From contig JBAVAQ010000091.1 in the NCBI GenBank assembly GCA_049585795.1, positions 1 to 64,000 of the forward strand: DNA of 64,000 bases, written 5' to 3'. The notes below the pieces were generated by a model. It did no database searches. It saw only the letters and a program-made list of their open reading frames with translations, and was not told the DNA's origin. The position numbers and the translations under genes were made by a program. Origin of the DNA: JABDBE01 sp049585795. Lineage in GTDB: Bacteria; Acidobacteriota; Terriglobia; Terriglobales; Acidobacteriaceae. Below are positions 53,969 through 62,976 of this stretch, in pieces; position 1 is the stretch's first letter; each line of letters opens with the position of its first letter.

Positions 53969-54939
53969 ACTTTACTCGCGCGAAAAGTTTTGCCTAACAG
54001 GTCGGAAGCTGAATTAGCCACCAGCGTCACCAAAGTCACGATCATGGTTAGATTGACCAGCAAAGCTACGTCTCTCCCGAGCGCGGCTTTCCAAGCCAAC
54101 TGGCCGATTCCAGGAATGTCGCACAAAGCTTCCATGGGGATTGCAGCCGTGAACGCCACACTGACCGTGACTCCGAGCAAGGCCAGAAGCTGCGGGGCAG
54201 CTGTGGGAAGAATGTGCCAAATCAGCACGCGCATATTGCCCAAGCCTTTGGCTCGGGCGGTCAGCACATGGGGCAACGCCGAACTTCGCGTCAGCAAATT
54301 TCGTGAATAGCGAAAGATTTTCGGAAAGACAACCAACCCGAGCAGCAGGCGCGACGGCGCTTGCGCCAGCACGAACAGTAAAGCAAGCACAGCCGCTGGC
54401 AGACAGAGCAAAACGCCGACCAGCAGACTGCCCAACAGATCGAGATACCATGCTCTCGACATCACGATCGCAACTGCCAGTAGAAAACCAGCACTCCAAC
54501 CCAGAGCGAGTCCCATAGCCACCGACTTCAAAGTCTCCGGCAGGCGCTCTTCCACAAGTTGCAAAACCGGCCGTTGCAGAGTTCGGGAATCTCCCAGGTC
54601 TCCATGCAGCAAGCGATTTAAGTATCGAAAATAGAAAACGAAAAGATTGGCGTCGCCAGCTTTGGTCTGCCGCAGAGCTTGAATACTCTCCGCGCTAAGC
54701 CGCGCGTCCAATTCCTCTTCGTCCACACCGAAGCCGGGGGCGAGACGCACGAGGGTCGCGCCTAGAAAACCGCCAATCAGGACGGTGATCAGAATCTTGG
54801 CCGCGAGTTTTGGCAAAGCGGATAGCGTTTCGATATCCTCAGCGGGACGTTGCGCGACGATCTTGGGCTGGGTCAAGCCCTTCTGCACACCACATCCCCA
54901 GGCGGTGGCTAGCAACTGAGCTACTCCTAGTGATACCAA
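53965..54939 (-). CDS. Peptide ABC transporter permease (DppB-like)
   Basis: 324 residues. After an atypical N-terminus of about 45 residues the first helix is LAAKILITVLIGGFLGATLV; the family element GDLGDSRTLQRPVLQLVEERLPETLKSV and the EAA loop ALPHVLTARAKGLGNMRVLIWHILPTA follow, ending in SVAFTAAIPMEALCDIPGIGQL. First gene of the operon: it starts at 54939, and the spacer to the subtilase end (55027) shows no strong promoter. An alternative start further in would remove the odd N-terminus. Confidence 0.88.
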   Translation of the reverse strand: MVSLGVAQLLATAWGCGVQKGLTQPKIVAQRPAEDIETLSALPKLAAKILITVLIGGFLGATLVRLAPGFGVDEEELDARLSAESIQALRQTKAGDANLFVFYFRYLNRLLHGDLGDSRTLQRPVLQLVEERLPETLKSVAMGLALGWSAGFLLAVAIVMSRAWYLDLLGSLLVGVLLCLPAAVLALLFVLAQAPSRLLLGLVVFPKIFRYSRNLLTRSSALPHVLTARAKGLGNMRVLIWHILPTAAPQLLALLGVTVSVAFTAAIPMEALCDIPGIGQLAWKAALGRDVALLVNLTMIVTLVTLVANSASDLLGKTFRASKV

Positions 54940-55026
54940 CTAAGTGGCGTGAGGGCAATCACTTGCAGAGAAGGCGACAAACTTAAGTAATGCAGATTGG
55001 CGCCGACTGAGATCCGGTGGGAGTTT

Positions 55027-56763
55027 CTACTGTTCGCCTTCGATCTCGACCGGAATCGCTTCGATGACGTTTTCGTTGGACGTACCCCAGACCACGGAGG
55101 TTCCCCAGAGCACGCTGTAGCCGTTGTCGACGCTTGAGCCCCAAGGGGCTGAAGATCCCCAAAGGACCGATTCTCCCGCAACGCTTGTTCCCCACACCAC
55201 TGAGGTGCCCCAGACTACCGAGGTTCCCCACGTGATCGAGCCGCCCCAAAGCACCGAGGAGCCAGTTATCAGGTAGATGTTTCCGCTCCTGTCTCTTGCA
55301 ACAGCCGGGGACTTTGCGCTTCCAAAAGTCGCAGGCGCCAGATCAGTGCTCGACAAAGCAGCCTGAATGTCGAGGTATCCAGCCCCTACAGTGAAAATGT
55401 CGTACTGGCTGGTGTAACTCTTGCCGGTTGTCGGATCTTTTGCGGTGCTGGAGCGGGGAAAAGTCTTGTACGCGCTCTTCATCAGGCGCGCCTTAACCTG
55501 GTCCGGTGTGAGTGAGGCGTTCTTCTGCAGCAGCAGTGCCACGGCTCCGCTTACCGCCGGAGCGGCCATGCTGGTGCCGCTCAATGTGAAGTAAGCAGCG
55601 CCCCCCTTGGCATTGGTGCTATAAGAACTCGGTGCAACAATATTTTTCGGAGAAGCCTTCACCAAGGTGGCGCTAGCGGAAGCCAGCACGGAAATTACCA
55701 TGTTCCCCGGCGCAACAATATCTGGTTTCACAATATGATCAAGTAGCGTAGGCCCCTTTGAGCTGTAACTGGCAATCAGATCGTCGGCGCGCGTTGTTGT
55801 GCCCATCGGTTTCATGGCGCCCACGGTGATTGCGTAAGGATCGTTCCCCGGCGCGGAAATCGTGCCGTATCCGTCGGTACCAGCCGAATCATTACGACCT
55901 TCATTTCCGGCTGCAACTACAACTACGATGCCTGCCTTCCACGCTGCCTCGACTGCCTGGCAGAGTGGGTCGAGCTTGTAACTTTCGTAAACCGGACGGC
56001 CAAGCGAGAGGTTGATGACGCGAATGTTGTATTTGCTCTTCAGGCTGATCGCCTTCTCAATCGCGGCAATCACCGCGCTGTCACGCCCAGATCCGTTCTG
56101 GTCGAGAACCCGCAGGTTGATCAAGGTCACGTTGTCAGCAATTCCCATGAATGTCTTGCGAAAAGCAGCACCGCGTGAGTTCGTGCCATTGCCCGCGAGG
56201 ATGCCGGCCACATGGGTGCCGTGCCCGTACAAGTCGGCAACCGTGTTCTGCCCGTTGGCAAAGTTCTGGCTGAATACAATCCGCGAACCAGTTGCGTTTG
56301 AAAGCGTGAAATCTCTGCCGCTGCTGATTCCGCTGTCGATGACCGCAACCCCGATCCCGCTTCCACTAAGATTCTTCGACCACGCATATGGAGCCAGCAC
56401 GGCCTGGTCGTAAAGGTCCGTAACGGTTCCTGTCGCCCAAACCGCGCGGTCGAGCGAAATGTAAGCCACATCGGAATCTTTTGCCAGCGCTGCCACCGAA
56501 CTACTTTTGACAGTAAAGGCGCCACCGCGAACGATGGGCAAGGTCTGTCGCAGTGCGCCGCCCCTGGCAACGACTCTACCGAAATGAGCTGCGCTTGGCG
56601 GAACCCTGTATTGCACAATGACGTTTACCCACTGGTTCGAGGATTGCTTCTGCAGATCCTTGGAAATCTTGCGCGGCGCGGCAAAAGCCAAAGTCGTAGC
56701 CAGGACTAGCCAGCAAAGTGCGACGTGACGAAATTTCGAAGTAACCTTGGTAATCATCGTCAT
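55027..56763 (-). CDS. Secreted S8 (subtilisin) peptidase with C-terminal WGTS repeats
   Basis: ATG at 56763 starts 578 residues with a signal peptide (LCWLVLATTLAFAA); the longer frame upstream is not conserved-looking. An inhibitor I9-like propeptide precedes the catalytic domain: D in VAVIDSGIS (about 140), H in GHGTHVAGILAGNG (about 183), N in AAGNEGRNDSA, S in SGTSMAAPAVSGAV (about 396). The C-terminal 75 residues consist of eight WG motifs (LWGGS, TWGTS, VWGTS twice, LWGSS, PWGSS, LWGTS, VWGTS), encoded at about 55075-55263, then an acidic tail. The repeats could form a surface or binding tail. Confidence 0.92.
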   Translation of the reverse strand: MTMITKVTSKFRHVALCWLVLATTLAFAAPRKISKDLQKQSSNQWVNVIVQYRVPPSAAHFGRVVARGGALRQTLPIVRGGAFTVKSSSVAALAKDSDVAYISLDRAVWATGTVTDLYDQAVLAPYAWSKNLSGSGIGVAVIDSGISSGRDFTLSNATGSRIVFSQNFANGQNTVADLYGHGTHVAGILAGNGTNSRGAAFRKTFMGIADNVTLINLRVLDQNGSGRDSAVIAAIEKAISLKSKYNIRVINLSLGRPVYESYKLDPLCQAVEAAWKAGIVVVVAAGNEGRNDSAGTDGYGTISAPGNDPYAITVGAMKPMGTTTRADDLIASYSSKGPTLLDHIVKPDIVAPGNMVISVLASASATLVKASPKNIVAPSSYSTNAKGGAAYFTLSGTSMAAPAVSGAVALLLQKNASLTPDQVKARLMKSAYKTFPRSSTAKDPTTGKSYTSQYDIFTVGAGYLDIQAALSSTDLAPATFGSAKSPAVARDRSGNIYLITGSSVLWGGSITWGTSVVWGTSVVWGTSVAGESVLWGSSAPWGSSVDNGYSVLWGTSVVWGTSNENVIEAIPVEIEGEQ

Positions 56764-56966
56764 GGACCTTCGCAGCTCCTTGCGCCTGGCGCTCCTACGA
56801 GCTATCTGCAGCACGCCTGTAACCACGAGGGGAAGGCGTAAGGTGTTTTCTAGCGAAGACTTAGGCGGATATGGTCCCGCCACGGAAGGGACAAATTGGC
56901 TTCGAGCCGAGGATGCGGACAATTTGGCTCGTTTCGAGGCGTGCCACAATCTGGAAGAAAAAAGGC

Positions 56967-58325
56967 CTACCGCATGAGAATAGGGACCCATTCGCCGGGC
57001 GCAATCCGCTCTCGATCTGGTGGAATCACGATGTAGCAGTTCGCCCTCGCGGTCGAGGCGATATCGCCTGATCCTTGCCAACGCACCAATTCGACCTCCG
57101 ACTGCTCAAACTCGCCCGACAGCGTGGCAGGCAAGAAGCGCTTCAAGCCTGGCTTGGTCTTGATTTCGGACTTCAGCTTTGCGTGCAGAAAAACCAGTTT
57201 TCGCGGCGCCATGCCAGCGAGGGCTTCCAAGACGGGCCGGGCGAAGAGTTCGAATGTGACCATGGTCGAGACCGGGTTACCGGGCAGGCCGAAGAAATAC
57301 TTGTGGCTCTCTGGGGCTGCCGGGGCACCTCTTGGATTCTTATCGGAGGTGCTGGAGCCGTGCCCACCCGAAGAAGCGTTCTTTTCGAAACCCATGGATG
57401 CGTGCCGATCCGCTTCGCGGGCGGAGATGTCCGCGGCGCACGGTGCTCGTCCAAATACAGCGGGGCGGCCGGGTTGAATCTGCGTTCCGGTAAAAAAGAA
57501 TTCCGCTTCGAATTGGGCCAACACCTGTTCCACCAAATCATATTTGCCCATGGAGACTCCGCCGGTGAGTAGGAGCAGATCGGCCTCAAAACCTTCTGCG
57601 ATCAATTCCCGCAGGCGTTCGGGCTCATCGGGGGCAATGGGAAGCAATATTGGTTCGCCGCCTGCGGCCTGAATTTGCGCTGCCAGTGAGTACGTATTGG
57701 AATTGCGAATCTGGTTAGGCGCGAGGGGTACGTCGATGTCCACCAACTCATCGCCAGTTGCAAGGACCGTGACCCGAGGCTTCGAATACACCAGCAGACG
57801 CGATCGTCCCGCCGACGCGGCGACAGCAATTGCGGCGTGATCCAGACGCACGCCGGGGGACAATAACCGTTCCCCTTTCTTGGCCTCGGCCGCGATAGGA
57901 ACGATGTTATCGCCAGCGGCGACTCCTTTTGTGATCGTTACCTGATCGCCGTCCTGCGACGTATATTCCACCATTACAACGGCATCGCAGCCCTGAGGGG
58001 CGGGCGCGCCAGTCATGATCGCCGCTGCCTGGCGAGGCTCGATCTTGAGCGAAGCGTCCGCTACGGCCCCGGCTTTGATTTCGGCAACAACCTCCAGCGT
58101 GGCGGGAAGTATAGCCAGGTCCGCGGCACAAACTGCATAGCCATCACGCGTGGCTCGCGGGAAGGCAGGAAAGTTGCGATCGGCGAGCACGGGTTCGGCC
58201 AGAATCTGGCCCAGGCTGTCGAGCAGATCCACCAGTTCCTTGCCTCGGGGGCGTAGCGTCGCGGCATGCTCTTCGACCAGGTGGCGTGCCTCTTCAAAGC
58301 TCAGGATGGTGGCTGCCGTGGGCAT
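56967..58325 (-). CDS. moeA: Molybdopterin molybdenumtransferase MoeA
   Basis: ATG at 58325 (MPTAATILSFEEAR) gives 452 residues. Conserved: DRNFPAFPRATRDGYAV, AAIMTGAPAPQGCDAVVMVEY, TGDELVD, LLLTGGVSMGKYDLV, and FGLPGNPVSTMVTFELFARP. It inserts molybdenum into molybdopterin-AMP. Between VFGRAP and FFGLPGNP there is an insert of about 40 residues (bases about 57301-57440) that other MoeA proteins lack; it is Ser/Gly-rich with many charged residues and remains in frame. No other moa or mob genes are in the window. Confidence 0.92.
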   Translation of the reverse strand: MPTAATILSFEEARHLVEEHAATLRPRGKELVDLLDSLGQILAEPVLADRNFPAFPRATRDGYAVCAADLAILPATLEVVAEIKAGAVADASLKIEPRQAAAIMTGAPAPQGCDAVVMVEYTSQDGDQVTITKGVAAGDNIVPIAAEAKKGERLLSPGVRLDHAAIAVAASAGRSRLLVYSKPRVTVLATGDELVDIDVPLAPNQIRNSNTYSLAAQIQAAGGEPILLPIAPDEPERLRELIAEGFEADLLLLTGGVSMGKYDLVEQVLAQFEAEFFFTGTQIQPGRPAVFGRAPCAADISAREADRHASMGFEKNASSGGHGSSTSDKNPRGAPAAPESHKYFFGLPGNPVSTMVTFELFARPVLEALAGMAPRKLVFLHAKLKSEIKTKPGLKRFLPATLSGEFEQSEVELVRWQGSGDIASTARANCYIVIPPDRERIAPGEWVPILMR

Positions 58326-58373
58326 GGAATTGATAATACGACACGAGGGAAGACTTAGACTTTCGGCTTGGCG

Positions 58374-58446
58374 CTGTAGGCGCGAGCGTCCTCTCTCGTA
58401 CGGGTTGATTGACGCCATCAAGCACGGGCGGAACGCCCGCGCCTAG
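58374..58446. repeat. REP-like palindrome pair
   Basis: The left unit starts CTGTAGGCGCGAGCGTCC (58374 on). The right unit, read on the minus strand from 58446, starts TCTAGGCGCGGGCGTTCC. The two are inverted relatives of each other and of the pair at 3335-3452. They fill the spacer between moeA and the PilT-like gene. Confidence 0.5.
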
Positions 58447-58448
58447 AT

Positions 58449-59594
58449 TTATCTGTGGAGCGTCTGGCGCAATTGCTGGGGGTCGGTGGCATGCACCATC
58501 GCAGTTTCAAGCGCCACGACGCCCGCGTGGACAAGTTTCTTCAGTTCGCCATCAAAATGCTGCATGTCCTCGGATGCGCCATCGCGCATCGCGTGAAGCA
58601 GATTTTCACCGGAGGAATCGTGAGCATCGATGCATGATTGGGTATGGGGGTTAGCCTTGAGCAGTTCCACAATGGCGATTCGCCCGCTACCGTCTTTACG
58701 CGCAATGAGCCGTTGGGAAATGATAAAGCGGAACGTTCTTGCCAACCGGCTGCGAATCGACGACTGTTCGGCCCCGGGAAACGCGCTGACCATGCGTTCC
58801 ACAGTCTTGGCAACGCTCACGGTACTCAGACTGGTGAGAACCAGAAGCCCGCTCTCGGCGGCTTCCAAGACCATTTCCATAGTTTCGCGGTCTCGCATCT
58901 CGCCTACCAGGATTACGTCCGGCGCCTGCCGCAAGGCCGCGCGCAGAGCCAGTGCAGTGCTGGGGGTATCGCTGTGCAACTCGCGCTGATGAACCGTTGC
59001 CCGCTTGTGAGTGTGCAGAAATTCGATGGGATCTTCAATGGTGATGATGTGGCAGACTTGTTCTTCGCTGATGCTGTCGAGGAGCGCGGCCAAAGTCGAG
59101 GACTTCCCCGATCCTCGAGGGCCCGTGACGAGCACAATCCCTTCGCGAAGATGCGCCACCTCTCCAAGTTGCGGCGGAAGGCCGAGCGAAGCCAGGACCG
59201 GAATGGCGGTCGCGATGACCCGCATTACCACGGCGCAACTGCCGCGCTGAATGAAAACGTTTACCCGGAAACGAGCAACTCCCTGAAGTCCATAGGAGAC
59301 ATCGCAATATCCCTGCTCTCGCAGGATGGCAATCGCCTGCTTGTTTTCGCCGATCAAATCGGAGGCAATGCGGCGGGTGTCATCGGCGGTGAAAGGACGA
59401 AGTCCGGCTCCCTGCACGCCGATTAGTTGGCCGTTAACCTCCACCTGTGGCATTCGGCCAGGCGAAAAAATGAGATCGCTGACTTGATTATTTGCACGCA
59501 GGATGGCCGCCAAGAGCGTGTGCGTAGCCATCGCGCCCGAGCCGGTCGGGGGCTCGAGGACGACGGAGATAGGTGCGTTTCCCGGCGCTGCCAT
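58449..59594 (-). CDS. PilT/PilU-like type IV pilus retraction ATPase, divergent
   Basis: 381 residues. N-terminal PAS-like domain (LRANNQVSDLIFSPGRMPQVEVNGQL, then the Arg-rich linker) and the RecA-like ATPase with Walker A GPRGSGKSSTLAALL, the Asp box in ITIEDPIEF, and Walker B-like VILVGEMRDRETMEMVLEAAESG. The His box that normally reads HTTSA is LSTVSVAKTVERM, so its first His is lost. Pilus retraction function is therefore likely but altered. No other pil genes nearby. The gene starts 189 bases after the TPR gene's terminator region. Confidence 0.85.
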   Translation of the reverse strand: MAAPGNAPISVVLEPPTGSGAMATHTLLAAILRANNQVSDLIFSPGRMPQVEVNGQLIGVQGAGLRPFTADDTRRIASDLIGENKQAIAILREQGYCDVSYGLQGVARFRVNVFIQRGSCAVVMRVIATAIPVLASLGLPPQLGEVAHLREGIVLVTGPRGSGKSSTLAALLDSISEEQVCHIITIEDPIEFLHTHKRATVHQRELHSDTPSTALALRAALRQAPDVILVGEMRDRETMEMVLEAAESGLLVLTSLSTVSVAKTVERMVSAFPGAEQSSIRSRLARTFRFIISQRLIARKDGSGRIAIVELLKANPHTQSCIDAHDSSGENLLHAMRDGASEDMQHFDGELKKLVHAGVVALETAMVHATDPQQLRQTLHR

Positions 59595-59733
59595 AGCTTT
59601 ATTTCTGGGGGAGTACGGTTTCGAGCTCTGTAAGTGCCTGAACTTTACTCTAACGAAATCGGTGGCAGGGTTCTACGGAGAACCTCATGGATGTACACCT
59701 TCGTAATGAGGCCTTGGAATAGATCCACCCAAT

Positions 59734-59758
59734 TAAAAAGGCGGCATTTTCAGCCGCC
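59734..59758 (-). terminator. Intrinsic terminator of the TPR gene
   Basis: On the minus strand, arms AGGCGGC and GCCGCCT (59752-59758 and 59738-59744) form a seven-base stem around a TGAAAAT loop, followed by five T (59734-59738, overlapping the stem end). It lies 26 bases past the stop of the TPR/carboxypeptidase-regulatory gene. Confidence 0.8.
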
Positions 59759-59783
59759 TCCAAACTCCCAGCGATCGATTTGA

Positions 59784-60947
59784 TTACTTCTTGGTCGACT
59801 TTTTCTTCGAACCGTAACTGGTCTCGACCGGAGCCCCGAGTCCCTGCAACATAGCCTTGGCTTCTTCCGCATGCGGACCTGTGGGCGCCAACTCAAGGTA
59901 CTTCTGGAAAGCCTCCGCGGTACCCGGCGGGGCTATCATTTTGTCTCCTTGCAGGGTAGCCGCGCCAATCAGATTTGTGCCTTTCCAATAATAGGCGTCG
60001 GCCCGGGTGGGATCGGCGGCGATCGCCTTATCGAACGCCTCAGCTGCGGCTTTCCGCATGTCCCCATTGCTCGTGGTATTGGCATTCGTCAAGATCGCGC
60101 CCAGATTGAAGTAATACATACCAGCGCCGGCGGGGTCTAACTGCGCTGCTTGATTGTAAGCCTTGACTGCGTCATCAGTCTTACCGGCCTGGGCCTCGGC
60201 CTTGCCCAGGTTGTTATAAAACTGGGCAAGCACTTTGGTCGCGTCCGGAGTCTTCTGCGGGGCCGCATCCAAAGCCTTCTGTTTGAGATCCACGGCTTTT
60301 TCGTAATCGGTAACTGCGTCCTGATATCGCTTGGCTTTCTCCGCGCTGTCGGTCTGCTTGACTGCCGAACTGGATTCGTAGTCTCCCAGCTTCGCCCAAA
60401 GGAGATCGCGGTTCGGATCCATTTGGGTCGCATCCTTCATTTGTGCGATCGCGGTATCCAAATCGCCGCCATCCGCCGCCGTCTTGGCCGCCGCCAGTTT
60501 TTCGTTCAGGCTCTTGATGGTCATGTTTTCTTTGGCAACGTTGGCTGCCTGCTCCTGCTGCTGCTTCAACTGCTCAGGCGTCAAACCTGATCCTTGTGCG
60601 GCCTTGGCGGCCTCTTTCTTCATATCAAAATCCAGAGTGCTCTCATCCGAGCTGGCGGTAAACCCTTTGTAGTGGAAAATTTCTTTGCCGTCCGTCCCTC
60701 GCAGCGTGACATCGTAATGGCCGAGCCCAATGCCCAACGAAAAATACTCGCCCTTGCTGTTGGTTTTGATGTCGTACTTCCGGCCGTTATCGACATTCAC
60801 CCATTCCACGGTCGCGCCGACAATCGGCTTACCGTCTACGTCTTTGCAGACGCCCTTTACGCTTCCTGTGTCCTGCGCCAATGCCGGGCTGGCGCACAGC
60901 CCCACCACCAAGATCAAAAGCGCTAGTACCGCGAAATATTGCTTCAT
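59784..60947 (-). CDS. Exported TPR protein with carboxypeptidase-regulatory-like domain
   Basis: ATG at 60947 begins a signal peptide (VLALLILVVGLCASPALAQ). 387 residues. Residues about 24-105 form a carboxypeptidase-regulatory-like beta sandwich (GSVKGVCKDVDGKPIVGATVEW ... GIGLGHYDVTLRG), then a coiled segment (KQQQEQAANVAKENMTIKSLNEKL) and TPR-like repeats (DLDTAIAQMKDATQMDPN, AKYEDAVK-like, DDAVKAYNQAAQLDP, AAEAFDKAIAADPTRADAYYWKG). Lys-rich tail SKKKSTKK. Typical envelope protein of Acidobacteriota; function unknown. Ends before a clear terminator. Confidence 0.85.
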   Translation of the reverse strand: MKQYFAVLALLILVVGLCASPALAQDTGSVKGVCKDVDGKPIVGATVEWVNVDNGRKYDIKTNSKGEYFSLGIGLGHYDVTLRGTDGKEIFHYKGFTASSDESTLDFDMKKEAAKAAQGSGLTPEQLKQQQEQAANVAKENMTIKSLNEKLAAAKTAADGGDLDTAIAQMKDATQMDPNRDLLWAKLGDYESSSAVKQTDSAEKAKRYQDAVTDYEKAVDLKQKALDAAPQKTPDATKVLAQFYNNLGKAEAQAGKTDDAVKAYNQAAQLDPAGAGMYYFNLGAILTNANTTSNGDMRKAAAEAFDKAIAADPTRADAYYWKGTNLIGAATLQGDKMIAPPGTAEAFQKYLELAPTGPHAEEAKAMLQGLGAPVETSYGSKKKSTKK

Positions 60948-61053
60948 CGTCGTCGCCTCCCAATCAAACTTGCCTCTGATTTCCAATTCCGCGCGCAACG
61001 TCTAACCGCGTGCGTATTTTTCTTTTGCTATGAAAATCGAACCCCGTTCGCGC

Positions 61054-61758
61054 CTACACCCTGCCTACAACTTCGCAATAGGGTATCGGATCGACAGCGC
61101 CAGCCTCCTGAAAGGCCCGGAGCCGCAGCACACAACTATCGCACACACCGCAAGCGCGATCCTCCCGGCTATAACAAGACCACGTTAAATCCAACGGAGC
61201 GCCAAGTTCAAGGCCAAGGATCACAATTTCGGATTTTCGCTTTGCGACCAGAGGAGTCACGATTTCGATCCGGCCATCTTTCGTTCCGGTCTTCACCACC
61301 TCGTTAAAGGCACGATAGTAGGCCGGGCGGCAATCCGGATAGCCGGAGCTGTCCTGTTCGACTGCACCGATGTAAATCTTTTCCGCTCCCAAGACTTCAG
61401 CCCAGCTCACGGCAACCGCCAAAAAGTGCGCGTTGCGGAAGGGGACGTAGGTCACCGGGATTTCATGTCCGATTGTCCCGTGCTCAATCGGCGATTCAGG
61501 AACTGCAATATTGGGATCGGTCAACGCCGATCCGCCGATCGCCCGCAAAGCTTCGTTCCGGACCATCAGCCGGTCACGAATTCCCAGGCGGCCGCAAATC
61601 TGCAGAAAGGCCTGCCGCTCGCGCTCTTCAGTGCGCTGGCCATAGCTGATGTGGAGCGCGGCCGGGTTGAAATCGCGCGCCGCCAGCGCCGCACAGACGC
61701 ACGAGTCCATTCCACCGCTGAGCAGGACGACCGCGCGCGATTTATCTTCTCTTACCAT
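61054..61758 (-). CDS. queC: 7-cyano-7-deazaguanine synthase
   Basis: 234 residues. PP-loop VVLLSGGMDSCVCAALA, the conserved YVPFRNAHFLAVAVSWAE, IGAVEQDSSGYPDCRP, and the zinc-binding CYSREDRACGVCDSCVLR near the end. It converts 7-carboxy-7-deazaguanine to preQ0 with ATP and ammonia, in queuosine synthesis. Third of the queD-queE-queC group on the minus strand; separated from queE by 114 bases that hold an imperfect inverted repeat. Confidence 0.95.
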   Translation of the reverse strand: MVREDKSRAVVLLSGGMDSCVCAALAARDFNPAALHISYGQRTEERERQAFLQICGRLGIRDRLMVRNEALRAIGGSALTDPNIAVPESPIEHGTIGHEIPVTYVPFRNAHFLAVAVSWAEVLGAEKIYIGAVEQDSSGYPDCRPAYYRAFNEVVKTGTKDGRIEIVTPLVAKRKSEIVILGLELGAPLDLTWSCYSREDRACGVCDSCVLRLRAFQEAGAVDPIPYCEVVGRV

Positions 61759-61768
61759 TTGAACGCTT

Positions 61769-61870
61769 CACCACAGAGTCACAGGGACACAGGGACATCA
61801 AGGGAAAGATCGCTTCATCTCGCCCAAAAATCTCGAACGATTGCCCGCTTTCTCTGTGCCTCTGTTGTCC
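61769..61870. repeat. Imperfect inverted repeat between queE and queC
   Basis: CACAGAGTCACAGGGA (left, from about 61773) and TCTCTGTGCCTCTGTT (right, 61851-61866) are reverse complements at about 13 of 16 positions, with about 60 bases between. The left side also has a short tandem ACAGGGAC. It resembles a decayed version of the dispersed CACAGAG repeat type seen in many soil bacteria. Confidence 0.4.
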
Positions 61871-61872
61871 AA

Positions 61873-62553
61873 TCAAACGCTCTTCATTGCCGGGTCCCAG
61901 ATGAACTTATGAAGCTGCAATCCCAAGCGAGCCGGAACGTTGTCGGCCAGCATCCATTCCGCCAGTTCGCGCGGATCGAGCAAACAGTGCAAGCTGTCTC
62001 GTGTCCCACCTGCATCTTTGCTGAAGGCCGGGGAAAACAAAACTGCCGTCACTCGTCCGGCCAGGCGGTGACGCGTCACAAAATCGCGCGCGAATTCATA
62101 GTCTGTCCGGCTGCTCAGTACGAATTTGACTTCGTCGGCCGAATCAAGCACGTCGAGGTTGTGCATGTGGAAGCTGTCGGCCTCTCCCGAATCTGGGCAC
62201 TTTACGTCCACGATCTTGATTACGCCTTTTGGCACCCGCTCCAGCGGCCGTTCGCCACTGGTCTCAAGCAAGACCGTATAGCCGTCATCCAGGAGGCTCT
62301 GCATCAGCGGCACGACTTCGCGCTCCTGCAACATGGGCTCTCCACCAGTGATCTCCACCAATCCGCTAGTGCTCAGGCGCTCGACACTTTCTAAGATCTC
62401 TTCCACCGTCATGCGATGGCCGCCGCTGAAAGTGTACTCGCTGTCGCACCAGGAGCAACGAAGATTACAACCCGTCAGACGCACAAAGACGCAAGGCAAC
62501 CCGGCATGCGTGGACTCGCCCTGGATCGATTTATAAATCTCGGTGATCTGCAT
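61873..62553 (-). CDS. queE: 7-carboxy-7-deazaguanine synthase (radical SAM)
   Basis: ATG at 62553 (MQITEIYKSIQGE) gives 226 residues. The radical SAM cluster motif is GCNLRCSWCD, followed by DSEYTFSGG and EITGGEPMLQ. The preceding SIQGESTHAGLPCVFVRL is the QueE family start. It contracts the pterin ring to form carboxydeazaguanine. Just after queD on the same strand. Confidence 0.94.
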   Translation of the reverse strand: MQITEIYKSIQGESTHAGLPCVFVRLTGCNLRCSWCDSEYTFSGGHRMTVEEILESVERLSTSGLVEITGGEPMLQEREVVPLMQSLLDDGYTVLLETSGERPLERVPKGVIKIVDVKCPDSGEADSFHMHNLDVLDSADEVKFVLSSRTDYEFARDFVTRHRLAGRVTAVLFSPAFSKDAGGTRDSLHCLLDPRELAEWMLADNVPARLGLQLHKFIWDPAMKSV

Positions 62554-62598
62554 CTGAGAACCGGGAACTGTCAACTGGAAACTGCGTTCCTGGAACCG

Positions 62599-62976
62599 TT
62601 AGTCCGCATAGGTGGCGGTTGTCGAATCGGTCTCAAAGACCGTTACTTGTTTGACCCGTACCCGGCCGCCAGTTGCGTGATCGAGCCTTCGGTTGGTCTC
62701 GTCGTAGAAATACTTGGCCAAATTTTCCGCCGACGGATTTAGCACGGTGAACGGCTCCAGATCGTTAATCATCTGATGATCGAGCCGGTCAATCGTGGGC
62801 TTCATCACCTCGCGCAAATCCTTGAAGTCAAGCAGCAGCCCGGCCTTGTCGAGTTCTTTGCCAGCCAGCGTAACCCGCACCTTGTAATTGTGCCCGTGCG
62901 GATTCTCGCACTTGCCCTTGTAATTGCGCAGGTAATGCCCTGCGGCAAAAGAATCATCTACGGTAACTTCGAACAT
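62599..62976 (-). CDS. queD: 6-carboxy-tetrahydropterin synthase
   Basis: ATG at 62976 (MFEVTVDDSFAAGH). 125 residues. Zinc His and the catalytic Cys are in FAAGHYLRNYKGKCENPHGHNY; the second half has DFKDLREVMKPTIDRLDHQMIND and the Glu of VTVFET. It makes carboxytetrahydropterin, the substrate of QueE. Possible long start at 63027 is not needed. I looked for a preQ1 riboswitch upstream and did not find one. Confidence 0.94.
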   Translation of the reverse strand: MFEVTVDDSFAAGHYLRNYKGKCENPHGHNYKVRVTLAGKELDKAGLLLDFKDLREVMKPTIDRLDHQMINDLEPFTVLNPSAENLAKYFYDETNRRLDHATGGRVRVKQVTVFETDSTTATYAD

